Positions 27,001 to 29,136 of a stretch of DNA of 64,000 nucleotides are shown here, in pieces; positions within the stretch are counted from its first letter, which is position 1, and each line of letters begins with the position of its first letter. Source of the DNA: UBA2705 sp963977105 (GTDB lineage: Bacteria > Pseudomonadota > Alphaproteobacteria > Micavibrionales > Micavibrionaceae); NCBI GenBank assembly GCA_963977105.1, contig CAXBNI010000002.1, forward strand, positions 1 to 64,000, written 5' to 3'. The position numbers were made by a program, and so were the translations under genes. The notes under the pieces were generated by a model. That model saw only the letters and a list, made by a program, of their open reading frames with translations. It searched no databases and was not told where the DNA came from.

Positions 27001-28886
27001 TTGCCTGCGCCGCCATAAAAAGCCTCATCTAAACCGCTACCGCGGATAGTGTCATCACCATCACCTGCGTATATCACCTCAATAGAAGACGCAAGATCAC
27101 TTGGCACGCCGTCAAAGTTAACCTGATACAGTCCGTCAATTGTCACAGACATATCTAAACTTAAGTTTTCGCTTACCGCTGCACCTGAAGCTGCAGAGTA
27201 ATCCAAGGTGTCCCGCCCAGAATCACCGATATAAACATTGTCGCCCGCGCTCCAATAAAAAACATCATCACCCTGACCACCGACAAACGCATTGTCGTTA
27301 GCATCACCGTAAAAAGTATCGTTGCCCTGCGTGCCGACAATGTCTTCAAAGCCCTTAGCAAGGTTTACATCGCCGCCTTGATTAATAGTAGAAAAACCAT
27401 CTCCATCGACTACGCGCAAATCAACGACAACTGCGTCCGTCATATTCGCAAAACTCAGAACATCCTGACCATCACCACCATCAACAGTATCGTTACCCGT
27501 GCCCGCAAACACATTATCATTACCGCCCCAAGCATCAATCGTATCATCACCACCTTGAGAGACAATAACGTCATCACCCATCGTACCAAAAACAGTCGCA
27601 TTACCACTACCAGTAAACACGTCATCACCAATCGGCGCATTATCGACAACCCAAACTGGGTTACCTGAGCCATCAACGACATTATAGTCATCAGCAGACA
27701 CAGCATCAAAAATGCGCACCTGCTGCGACATGGAGCTGCTCAACACAGGGTCTTCCGGCAAGTCGAAACCACTTGTCGGGTCAAACACAGCATTCATTGT
27801 GATAATCATATCGAAAGCTTCAACTGCGCCAATATCAAAAACAAACGGCAACTCAATCTCGCCATTCACGTTCATGGTAGGCAGAGAAATCGTATAGATG
27901 CCCGCAACAGGCGTATGCCCATATATAACTACACCCGGCGGTAAGCCATTTATCGTGACTTCAGAAACATTGAACCCCTCACTCAAGTCAGGGCGCAGAA
28001 CCAAGTTCTTGCCCATCGTTGTTTCAGTGAAGTATAAAGGGTTATCTGCATAAATCAGGTGATCATTCGTTTCACCAAGCATAGAGATCGTCTCACGCTC
28101 TTGCTGACGCACACCTGCGGAGTCTTGTTGCCCCGCCACAGAACCACCGCCACCACTGACCGTGGTCACGCCAGACGTGTCAACCTCTGTCGTGGTCTGC
28201 ACAACATTACCCGTAAACGCAAAATCAACGACAAAGTCGGTAAAATCTTCAATATCTTCACTGACCTCAGGCACAGGATCAAACGTCTGGCTTGGCGGCT
28301 GCACAGGGTCAGGCGGCGGCGTTAAGTACTGGCGACCGCCACTCGGCGCATCAACAGAAGGAACGCCGGACGAATCAATAGGGTCAACAGGGTCAACAGG
28401 GTCATCTTCCGTCTGACCAAGCTCCGCGAGAAAGGCCTCAACATCAGCATCCCCCTCAGCATCCTGCTCCTGGATAATTTCTTCATCCTGCTCTTTTTGC
28501 TCCTTAACTTCAGAAGCGGTCTCGCCATGCTCCTTATCACCAAACTTCGGGTTAACCTCCAAAGAGGTGAAGGACATGAAGCTATCGTCAGAAGAAACAT
28601 TGCGGATAATGCCCGCTTTATTAAGGAATTGAGACGGATCAAACTCTTTGCCATCCAAAAAGAACTTCGGCGCCTCATCGGGCGAGAATATATACAAAGC
28701 CAAATCTGGGAAAATGATACGCGCCTGCGTATCGGGATTAATAAGGATAACGTCAGAACCGACAATCTCAACAAGAAGCATTGCCAGATCAATATCAGCA
28801 AGATTCACCTGATCATCAGGCCCCACGTGAACAACCTGTTCACCCGTCTTAGGAAAATCGATATTTATTTCATGGCTTTCAGCCAT
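1..28886 (-). CDS. Giant RTX repeat adhesin, 3' end outside window
   Basis: This is a very large type I-secreted RTX-type surface or extracellular protein. Translation from ATG 28886 gives a head that begins MAESHEINIDFPKTGEQVVH, and the same phase at bases 59-1 still reads as RTX repeats (ending LGNDVI). No in-frame stop was found, so at least 9,628 codons are present and the stop lies outside. Order: beta-rich head (about 1-110), Glu/Gln/Lys-rich acidic stretch (about 130-165), Pro-rich linker (about 185-215), a short beta region, then GGxGxDxxx-type arrays from about residue 420. From about 19 kb down to base 1 the arrays are punctuated by beta-modules. The head, linker and post-linker region match the 1,089-residue neighbour. 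No Sec signal is visible, as expected for type I secretion; the secretion signal should be at the unseen C-terminus. The start is preceded by a weak AGGTAGG. Role in adhesion or biofilm is inferred from family. Confidence 0.93.
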   Translation of the reverse strand, partial: MAESHEINIDFPKTGEQVVHVGPDDQVNLADIDLAMLLVEIVGSDVILINPDTQARIIFPDLALYIFSPDEAPKFFLDGKEFDPSQFLNKAGIIRNVSSDDSFMSFTSLEVNPKFGDKEHGETASEVKEQKEQDEEIIQEQDAEGDADVEAFLAELGQTEDDPVDPVDPIDSSGVPSVDAPSGGRQYLTPPPDPVQPPSQTFDPVPEVSEDIEDFTDFVVDFAFTGNVVQTTTEVDTSGVTTVSGGGGSVAGQQDSAGVRQQERETISMLGETNDHLIYADNPLYFTETTMGKNLVLRPDLSEGFNVSEVTINGLPPGVVIYGHTPVAGIYTISLPTMNVNGEIELPFVFDIGAVEAFDMIITMNAVFDPTSGFDLPEDPVLSSSMSQQVRIFDAVSADDYNVVDGSGNPVWVVDNAPIGDDVFTGSGNATVFGTMGDDVIVSQGGDDTIDAWGGNDNVFAGTGNDTVDGGDGQDVLSFANMTDAVVVDLRVVDGDGFSTINQGGDVNLAKGFEDIVGTQGNDTFYGDANDNAFVGGQGDDVFYWSAGDNVYIGDSGRDTLDYSAASGAAVSENLSLDMSVTIDGLYQVNFDGVPSDLASSIEVIYAGDGDDTIRGSGLDEAFYGGAGNDVLEGRDGSDTLSGGAGADTLSGGDDDDYFYELAEAGAGSNDVIEGGTGSDTLEYIGADGIYVDLQAQTATDHPSATGPNYIGNDIVRDVEHVVGTAGDDSLVGNASDNTLLGGAGDDVFVGGDGNDVLDGNTGNDSVSFAGESGDVNYDMNTVDVDGYSSVTVGASNTDRIRSVENVIGGSGNDRILGDAADNVISTGGGNDSIIGGLGNDTIDGGADHDIVDYAGSATGIIVDMNIVDGQGYSTVGIGLETDLVRNIEEFIGSGSSDQISGGAEDNIIYGSGGNDRISGGAGADVIDGGVGNDILYMSADADNDTFIGGSGVDTLDASSTSDSLFIDLVTGTLTGQGTDTISGIEVVIGSSAADTVYGSAGINTFDGGGGDDILRGAGGADIIYGGAGNDIGDFSDQTDVVVVDLSADGLGYVQATVNGVNDDRLYDVEGVYGGAGNDTLTGTATDNIIHGNAGNDTIDAGGGADTVLAGAGDDTVALNEDGADDYYDAGAGVDSLDASSFASGIEFDMATGILAGGALGNDTALNFEVFIATNFADTVTGSGADNTVQALNGDDTVDPGLGDNYIDGGVGNDTITFASLLAESVFIDLSNDLGGGTYSADLSNGDQTILLSFENVVGSQNGDTIIGDGGVNILDGGDGDDTLQGGAGDDTLIGGNGLDVADYSGSGSAITVTLGAGTILDGTGGTDTVSEIEGIIGTSNNDTIYGNGLDNVLDGGAGDDELTDGAGEDTVYGGAGDDVILLSVDTDNDLFDGGAGTLDVLDASAINTSLIIDLVNNQIIGQGTDSITNIEVIRASSAADTITGNASDNSIEGNDGADTIDGGAGDDTLDGGNGDDLIMGGIGNDDIDGGTGTNTIDYSYDALGVTVNLNGSTATESSGDTDTITNIQNIIGSAGADDLTGTTGVNVIDAGAGADTVYGLAGADIISGEAGNDVLDGGDDDDTIYGGDGDDTLIGGNGVDTLYGGEGDDSFDGGLGDDTFDGGNGRDSISFAGSSVGVDITLNDSGSFIAVSFDGQTDYIKDLEVIEGTAQDDTLTGNSDDNEFIGGAGNDTLIGGTGSDTLDGGDGLADKVSYIDILGSGLVIDLGSIDGDGYTLINIGADTDRIKNIEVIEATNQADTITGNAADNLIEAAGGNDTVDGGAGRDRMNFATSATAVVVNLSAAAVDGGGFGTLTHDGDTERLKNVEVIEGGALADTFYGDALDNYFIGNDGNDIFGWSTGNDTFEGGLGNDTLYYVPDAAMPDITAEAVASEGDVIVDFGAGTVTFTGGKVDEFSGIENFEIADTSAQNVEIIGDANDNRIRTGAGDDTISGLGGNDTINSGAGADTVDGGAGNDYIVLHDDNASDTYIGGIGIDTLASAPSIGRGVHVDLDQNKVDWGGVGDDAVQGIEHVIGTDFDDTLIGDGFVNSLDGGEGNDYIEGNAGVDILEGGNGIDTAAYTNETLSVVIDLDLIDGFNVVTATVGGISDDTIRYFENLIGGSAADTFYGHDAQDNVLAGGGGSDEIYGRGGDDTLYGDAGDDTLDGGAGDDWLYGGAGADVIIGGVGSDTAEGGLGQDVYSFATAGAAIVANLGAIVGGYTLINVGGDTDAIKDIEGIVGSIFADTFYGNAADNIFDGNAGDDIFAWSTGDDTYVGGTDVDTLYYTTNPNVPALGAELSDGVTVDLEDAATATVTFDGGNTDVDTISGVENIFTGSGSDTISGNVDDNIISTGAGVDVLNGEAGDDTLSAGTGADTVDGGAGNDRIILTNDGVADTYDGGAGVDTLAADHNDAMTFDMENGTISGTTGVDVISNIENIISGGGDDTFIDAEGTPVNNAYDGQGGNDTADYSNRTAAIDVTLNGSTQVNVNVGGGAEDTLRNIENVIGGAGADTLFGDSAANILIGNDGADTIDGGAGNDTITAQLNDNGVDTYSGGADIDTLIIDSTGNTTLDLSGGTLTQGGFVDVYGGGFEIITATGFDDVVIDDETMDNTIDLGAGENSISFAGHTQDVIMDLTSETDIGGTMYARANIGGTDADYVAGATHLTGGQGDDTLTVGIGAQTIDGGLGNDEIFAGAGIDYLYGGAGNDILRGEAGDDFMFGGIGDDTFFGGLGDDTMDGEGGVDAMSFAGAGAAVTVDLTVVVGGYVQVAHDGETDSIRNIEVIEGTDYDDTFIGNTADNEFIGGLGNDVFRGGLGDDTMDGQGGVDTVSYGDLATGLNIDLGAVDGNGYTVIDLGAGENDYIKNIEIVEGTTGNDTITGNADDNKLTGNAGDDSIDGGAGLDTITFFNAAGAIVLNLNGVTNVDGFLVVDMGGGETDYVKNVENIEGTNFGDEIYGNADDNIISGGSGNDKMVFSEGNDTIYGDAGEDWMFFSNSAVLTDTIAESSWGVSFDMSVNEGGSEDTVVTLVGHPSGDTTVMNGIEHVDGTVLADNMTGDSRDNTFLGDAGNDIINGGAGADYIAGEAGTDTIDGGTGDDTIIVANGDAVDSIDGGLGVDHVDASSRTNAINVDLNASTMGGVEGASGTITGVENVTTGAGVDTVIGNADDNIIITNDGADVLYGGTGDDTLDGGNDRDEADYSAHATDISVDLTGVNDLVNDGAGDADVLQNIEDITGSINNDDFRVDVNQLAGMAGVNAYDGNAGSDAVRAVGSDLFEISDFAGVFTNVEEINISGVDKDALSGNGHDLIFDVNVSDIVSMLGGTSGNFKIVIKDGMTLDQAQINEDAGYAITAVSLDPDGNAFNGTLDTYTIKNGGDTITLEVEKLPIVATPGVDVMNLGAGPNVLDALEDDDTIHGDGGDDLLRGNEGDDSIYGDAGNDTLYVDSDGAAPTGGTDYYDGGAGEDTIDASLVTEGVTIDLDSMTIVSDTNNIGTDTIVDFEHATGSNFDDTLIADAGGNTLDGLAGDDILDSGLGDDHLLGGAGADTLNGGAGADILEGEAGNDTLIVTSDAEIDTYDGGADNDTLDMSGITGVGNIDLTTNTNTITNDVIANFENVKATNQANSINGTTGDNTIETYGGADTVTGLGGDDYIDTGADNDYIDGGDGADTIYAGTGNDTLIINADSTDGDIYDGGLNSGDIADASGHANSINIDLAAGTLSGANIGNDTVAGIEHVKGSQGDDIILGNADANILEGNAGDDTLYGGDGVDSLDGGTGTNTADYSTHGVGVDIDLAGGTIDDATDVDTFTNIDKFIGSAHDDIIQIASTDLATLPVGFFNGGAEDGQDEVVISGELDFNAADLLGKVTNIESINMSEVNPQVGVPFEINGDEAFTLLGSIASKTLKITAENGTEFSVTDGAGYTQTGAAGDTTDGDGIRTLTYTFDNGGDTITLEIEVLPIVGTSGDDNPLNGNDGHNVIIGLAGNDVIYGMKGDDVILADEGADTVYGGEGNDTLRVMSDYTADAVANEDDTYDGGLGEDTIDASDVTDGVNIDLEAQTLTDQSGGTNIGTDTIVSIEHAVGSDQGDIIRGSNADDNTIIGGLGDDTLEGRDGADYIEGGAGNDTIVVDSDGADVDVLRGDAGEDTLDLSVNMGVANIDVDLTTGAQTISTGDDIDGFEHVKGSNGTNIITGNAGDNTLDGQGGDDTFFAGAGSDDILGGGGSDTLDYVGGAAIDANLNTGSITQGADTDTITGVERVLATANNDTFRVTNTDIAGMTAANRYDGRAGSDTLVITGNLDFDADTLNTNFDNLEVIDLTGVTTGGDFFEISGDQVAGLASGNGSTLRLNVDPAHVEQITVLNGGTYTLTGNVTVNGTVTTYTFTDTINTITLEVNAPNVWGTDVADTIIDDGSAHDIYGLGGDDDITAGAGIDTVYGGAGNDIIAGGTGADELYGDGGNDTIEGGAAGAADGASDVISGGAGNDTIIMENETTAANTLAGDGGVDTLDTSRVTGTGLDIDLEANTIGGTNDIISDFENVIGTDQADILRGHNSEANTLEGGAGNDTIYVDSDHANDVYAGGAGDDDTLNATENGVSGVTVDLVNGTLNGNANISGFEHVVGTAGVDTLIGNAADNTLEGGADNDYFEAGFGDDSIDGGAGTTNKLSYQGDAGTVNIDIDAGTVTDGNADTDNFTNIQQIDGSNQNDTFAITSVSLGALAVNQQYDGLGNTGAGGDTLSVDGTLDFEMAKVAAHFTNFQTLDFVQADPASAVDTFDVNVSEVVSIFGATDGEFNIRVINGTKVPQPNADDGWTFDSMGTDSLVQKQYIYTKGGDTLTITVDIIPIEGTEFDDPASGTQVDGNAGDNLIVLKAGDDTSHGFTGDDIIFGDEGNDTLYGEQGNDTLYGGTENDILYGGDDDDQLYGEAGSDVVEGGAGNDTIFVAGDGEVDNYDGQAGVDTINASLVGEGLTIDLRGGQTISSDTAAIGADIISGFENVVGSAYADTIYGSTLANLLQGEDGDDVIYLGADGLDTLEGGEGGETNGDTLNASLYASGITISLNADTIDTGDTISEFENFVGTTSDDIITESSADANTITAGGGDDTIIVLDDANNDVFDAGTQSGRDVLDLSNVTGSVVIDFSAAQISGASIGTDSAIGFEEVIGSDQDDTFVGNNAVNEYVDGGEGNETAGDLLDLTNASAGIVIDLTGASDVGGWTQIGGAGGNDFFKNFEVFQGSTFADVFYGNGATDDSFQGGTGDDVFAWSSGSDVYDGGAGEDTLYFVTDGAVPLLGGSLAEGVTVTLNDNDATAVTVSFDGVEVDQTVRGIDNIYTGAGADVLTGNVQDNTFVSGAGADTLDGAGGDDYLDAGAGADTVDGGAGADTIIINLGDNDIDSYDGGAGVDTATLQFAGVGALESTVVNLETGAVYINGEAGSGDTITGIENITGSSEDDTFVDAHTLSVDNVYDGAAGTGDRIDYSNRSEDIAVTLNGATAASVSMDTVAEDTLSNIEEVIAGSGDDTIAGDSADNTLMGNAGNDTLSGGAGDDSLDGGVGGIDVADYTGEANGVTFAIQSVAGDIIATDAVAVETDNLTNFERVIGTTSGDVFSLASTDLTTINAGDFIYDGAAGNDTVEINGVLDFELSDLVGTFINVETIDLGGSSPESAVDEFNIRGDEVASFLPGGTTSLEIVVMDGTKVNVDSGGAYTIDNGGVPVIVGFEHTYTYNGGALTLVVKFEPIRGTAGNDVLYGNLGDNNMEGLDGDDTIYGTQNGDILNDKDGHDNIFGGNGDDTIYGDEGNDTLYGDDGADSLFGEHGDDTLMVQSDGDNDYFSGGLDGSNLDASDEVNGDTISAELVTGGGVNINLNGAQSITDLGGAGIGADQIFGFENATGSDQDDTLLGNASDNTLTGLNGADVINAGDGNDYIDGGAGIDNIDAGAGNDYVSAGAGNDTVTAGAGVDTIDAGADNDYIFSELSDDANDTINGDGGIDTLDYSADVGIGGGESTTINMQTGEAYINGEAANKDTFTSIENIVATSRDDTIIDKTAAEANSYDGGAGEDKIDYSARTGEDVIVTLNGAIDAAVNIAGSAEDTIKNIEHIETSSGDDTITGDGVANIITTNAGNDTVNAGAGADTIDASAGNNIINGDAGNDVITTGTGNDTIDGGSDDDNITSTGGANDITGGAGDDTINLGAGNDIVDAGVGADLISSGAGDDTITLGDGDDSVTAGNDDDIIYAAGTGTDTLNGGAGSDTADYNGASGIAVSFTDKENQSVITNAETDTLVNIEKIKGTTGDDTYVLANTLLDTLIADPDGHFYDAAAGSLDTVRVTGTIDFEAGKIAQLFTNIEKLDLSQAEPEFLDEFDVTDADLQAMIGANAGDFRVLVRDGTVVNPTDGVAGYTVSGPTADGVDTVRYDYFDGVDTIRLYVETLPIIGQDTGDAFPDDKDEIPGGTDLIGNAGNNRIYGRAGDDELFGLAGDDQLYGEDDDDTLHGGDQNDTLTGGSGADILNGDGGDDLIFIESDSAADTIDGGTGTNTIDANAVTGGGIDVDLSGAQTIGENAADTGANIGADEISNIDNVFGSNQNDIITGDGNANELVGRDGEDTIDGAGGNDVLRGGVGDDTLIGGAGSDSIDGDDGADTILLGDGDAAVDTIDGGLGDDIIDFTGATTDLLIRLKDGEAGNAAEGVNLVTSIEDATGGTGDDIFYGTDAGNVLTGATGDDKFAYTLGDDIYDGGIGTGDMLRYDANAGEFANLTETTVTEDITFDMSLGAVTTVTFGGALAGKTDTFTNIEQVATGDGADNIKGDTNNNVFWTNAGADTIEAGAGDDIIYAGAGNDLIIGGAGNDTIDGGTGTGDVLDYAGHGSTITVDITSTTGDATITDAASDVDDVSGVETIEGTTGSDTFNVTSDKLSDLKTNNIVFDGAAGAGDSVVVSGTLDFDMAALVDVFVNVENINLTDAGGLDADDIDFDINGDQVASLLGTDNDTLDMVFKSGTVPDVVAGTDFGAMTGPVDGGGFDVYTFTYLGRTITLNVTIAPIEGTAGDDSAILEGTFGNDTILAYAGNDTANGNEGNDRIQGYAGDDTLHGNDGDDRLYGDEGADSVYGDAGDDTIFAASDSANDLYDGGTHTNGDTISAENVAGGGVVIDLTGGQSLTDNAADLGASLGTDTITGFEHATGSGQNDIITGDGSANTLQGLAGNDTIDGGAGNDVIDGGAGADIITTGTGNDTVDGGSEDDTIYALGGADTIDGGAGTDDLVSYGTNVDNMTIDMTSLVGGAVSVVVSGTETDSVINVENFETGSGDDVITIDSGYSTDEMEIITNAGNDTITHDGTSDVVINAGAGTDTVDYSAASSVSFDITDINADTAVTIPTLGTNSIQGVEIVYGSSTGNDVMRGDSATDNVFYGQGGDDTLEGRGGADTLDGGTGNDLFMAQGDGDDVIIGGAGTDTVDYTGNAGGLDATFDSTDGDFTVTDGLGGTDTITDVETFVGSGNNDTYRLTDGQITNLIANGITIDGNAGANIGVVTGLLNFEADKLASIFTNVFEFDLSGAPPVDNVDNFNITLADIRAISNSDDTNVLKFTLADGQNFLLNGLDKTGYSSIDGGTGELVYNVVDGADTYEVRIFLVPIEGDEGGSAENDTLYGNAGDNVMDGKEGDDVMYGWEQSAGVGNDGNDIMLGGEGNDTMYGGDDNDSMRGETGADSVYGQNGDDTIFVDSDGAADIYDAGEGVETNGDTLDAVNVTGGGVNVDLTGAQTIANNGAANLGGDTITGFENVSGSNQDDIITGDAAANTLIGRDGADTIEGGAGADVIDAGNGDDTVIVDNDTTDADALVGGAGSDTLDLTNLGSDNVDVDLTVGAQTITGVDTIDGFENVIATDGANTITGNAEINVIDAKAGADNISTGAGDDDITAGAGDDIIRGGAGSDTIDGGAGVDTALYSGDATGINVDFTAGVNVNDMTITQGGDTDTLTGVEKLTATAQADGFALTSALLATMTVDNVYDAGAGNDTLTITGNLDFNASDLSPHFSNLEVLDLTGVTTGVSEFGIDVDDIAALASGNGSTLRIVLDGANTEQINIQNGATYTLNTNVSVSGNETTYTITGAGNTITLIVESAARVWGSLENDVIGDDGGSHNIYGLDGADQITGGLGDDVIYGGNDNDTLTGGAGADTVIGGAGDDTVHVDNDGVSVDDLQGGVNTAAGDTLNTTALAGGVTIDLSTGAQTINTVDTIDGFENVVAGGGDDTIRGDDAVANTINAGGGNDTVYLGDDHANDILAGGSDTTGDTLNASEVAAGVTIDLSAGTVDGNSVISGFEHVVGTANADTITTSAADNTIDTGAGADSIIASNGDDDIDGGAAYDKLDYSGDDNFIVVDLTGLYSGTAAKDSAANTDTIANIEHIVATTHDDTFVLRAADLTQYNTDTALFDGHSNDSVDGDTLSVTGTINFNADQLEDIVTNIETLTLGQGTIVGTFEIDADQIINMNGGDNNGTFRVKAKDRTLIDVQDGTWTLSAGPTELPGGFETQYTYTKAANTLTIITETVPIEGTTGNDAVVQGTAENDTIKGLTGDDTLYGDDGNDNLFGDGGADELYGENGDDTLWIQEDNAADYYDGGADTDTLNASLVGNGGVEINLTNGNIVGTDIGLDTMNIGTIENIIGSDQGDTLTGDAAANYIQGGAGDDILQGNAGIDTLDGGAGNDLIYVVEDGVADSYIGGGDTDTLDASSVAGGGLIVNLATDSFGVNGADAGATTGADTISGFENVLTGSGNDIVTGTAGDNTITTGAGNDTITAGDGNDHVIGGVGNDVFNDGNGTDIYDASAGGDNTFIAAADGAADTFTGGAGTDTLDISALSTDITANLATDSITTVDSDVISSIDNITTGAGDDTITGTAGDNIIVTGAGADVIRGGAGSDTINAGSGGTDSDTVTYSGEATAISVDIDGADANVENVTVTQGADTDVITDVETLVGSSSTDTFTITSTGIAALGTNVFDGSAGTDSLAITGDIDFEASDLVDNFKNIESINFTGATPVSGDDFVITGDNIFNLIGDVIGGTLEILAVSGIAFDFTGGVTYTNLTNNGLVGAYRTQYEFDDGAGNSVFLEVYQPPIIGTVGDDTTDGDYTNGPANDGDNIIDALAGNDVVNAYAGDDTITAGAGVDTVNAGDGDDTIYGDAGADTINGGNGLDTADYSNDDGNGGTAGITVDLASGTQTVVDGYGDTDTLTGVENVIGTDNDDIFTGETGVDNVFDAGTEGAGGDTLEYSTNTSSLVVDLNGGTMTGDGAGTDTITGFENVNSGTGNDTITGTSVKNVIDASSGTNTINASDGDNTITATTGADLITSGTGNDLINAGAGNNNINAGAGNNDITTTTGADTIVSAGGDDTINAGAGLNTISAGDGANQITTGADKDIITSGAGADTIIAGDGDNTITSGGDADIITSGTGNDLINAGTGNDTVSAGAGVDIIRGGTGDDTLQGEAGNDTLFGGDGADTLNGGLGVDTVDYSEDAAGGGVAGVTVNLTADTATDGFGASDVLIAVENVIGTDGADTMTGDANEENTLAAGNGVDTLDQSGSLAKVVVDLTAGTMTDENANADVVTGFENVNTGTGDDTVNGTAGANTINSGLGNDV
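475..960 (-). repeat. Asn/Thr-rich degenerate RTX stretch
   Basis: Here about 18 consecutive nonapeptides depart from the GGxGxD consensus. Units read like TITATTGAD, LINAGAGNN and DITTTTGAD, with the calcium-ligating Asp often replaced by Asn, Thr or Ala. Hydrophobic spacing (I at a fixed position) is kept, so the beta-roll may persist with fewer calcium sites. It is the longest array seen without interruption by other modules. Confidence 0.7.
3250..5995 (-). repeat. Higher-order duplicated block, copy B
   Basis: This block runs from a PIEG-type boundary through a VWG-type module to the next PIEG boundary. It matches the block at 14355-17000 in module order, spacing and sequence. Both carry 'TLDL...VDVDLTxGAQTI...IDGFE', 'TITQGxDTDTxTGVE' and 'TGNLDF...NLEVxDLTGVTTG'. 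The offset between corresponding landmarks is about 11.1 kb, which points to duplication of several modules together. Confidence 0.72.
12430..13120 (-). repeat. Aromatic WS-G-D block, copy 1
   Basis: The block begins with an aromatic turn (DVFAWSSGSDVYDGG then DTLYFVTD), continues with 'EGVTVTL...TVSFDG' and ends near 'VDNVYDGAAGTGDRIDYSNR'. The same order of elements is found at 21430-22105, about 9.0 kb upstream in the gene. It is a second set of long-range internal duplication, independent of the VWG set. Confidence 0.65.
14355..17000 (-). repeat. Higher-order duplicated block, copy A
   Basis: This is the partner of the block at 3250-5995. Landmarks at 17000, 15690 and 14355 correspond to 5995, 4533 and 3250. 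The lengths are close (about 2.65 and 2.75 kb) and the VWG-type module with the 'ASGNGSTLR' strand occurs in only these two blocks. The copies have diverged, so this is not an assembly duplicate. Confidence 0.72.
21430..22105 (-). repeat. Aromatic WS-G-D block, copy 2
   Basis: This is the partner of the block at 12430-13120. It starts with DIFAWSTGDDTYVGG and DTLYYTTN, continues with 'DGVTVDL...TVTFDG' and ends near 'NNAYDGQGGNDTADYSNR'. Further single aromatic turns of the same kind occur near 23310 and 27250 and in the 1,089-residue protein near 30465. Confidence 0.65.
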
Positions 28887-28936
28887 TATACCTACCTAAA
28901 TCTGTCTGCGTTAAAATCTTCCCCATACAAGCTTAA

Positions 28937-28957
28937 CGTGAAAAATCCTATTTCACG
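28937..28957. promoter_or_regulatory. Inverted repeat upstream of the giant RTX gene
   Basis: A perfect 7-bp inverted repeat, CGTGAAA and TTTCACG separated by 7 nt, lies about 50 bp upstream of the giant gene's ATG. Its position and AT-rich setting fit an operator or a small leader hairpin. No regulator can be assigned. Confidence 0.4.
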
Positions 28958-29039
28958 CTATTTTAAATTATGAAGTACAAAGGTAAACAAAGTGTTAACA
29001 CGGCAAGACAGACATTAATTGATCCAGAAACAACCCCCA

Positions 29040-29086
29040 GACAAGGGAGCCATCACGAATCATACCACGAGTGATTCGCCCTTGTC
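29040..29086. other. Long imperfect hairpin between the two RTX genes
   Basis: The outer stem GACAAGGG/CCCTTGTC (29040-29047 and 29079-29086) stacks on an inner stem CGAATCA/TGATTCG (29056-29062 and 29072-29078), with an 8-nt bulge on one side. It sits between the stop of the 1,089-residue gene and the start of the giant gene. There is no T-run on the minus-strand exit side, so it is not a standard intrinsic terminator for the upstream gene. A T-run does follow on the plus side. It could be an attenuator or an mRNA-processing structure. Confidence 0.45.
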
Positions 29087-29136
29087 ACTAATCATTTTTT
29101 TATATGAAAATTATCAACAGAAATGAAAATTGCCCT

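Larger units (their letters stand above)
1..27620 (-). repeat. RTX calcium-binding nonapeptide arrays
   Basis: Hundreds of 27-nt units encode GGxGxDxxx-type nonapeptides such as GGAGNDTIDG and GGDGDDTLYG. In known RTX proteins each pair of turns binds calcium in a parallel beta-roll and drives folding after secretion. Arrays alternate with a longer recurring unit of the form 'DTLDxSxxxxGVxIDL ... DxIxGFENVxGS ... DDxIxGDxxxNTL'. The repeats are in register with the giant gene throughout. Confidence 0.95.

Noticed and set aside
10..28416. Many plus-strand frames of 60-250 codons rich in Pro, Ser, Val and Ala
   Set aside because: They are antisense shadows of the giant RTX gene; their composition is the complement of Gly/Asp/Asn/Thr repeat codons and none has a ribosome site or family resemblance.
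1199..28801. Short minus-strand frames rich in Met, Thr and Ala
   Set aside because: They are in another frame of the same strand as the giant gene and read the repeat DNA out of phase.
1..28886. CRISPR array suspected from regular short repeats
   Set aside because: The 27-nt period is that of in-frame nonapeptide codons; there are no unique spacers between identical repeats.
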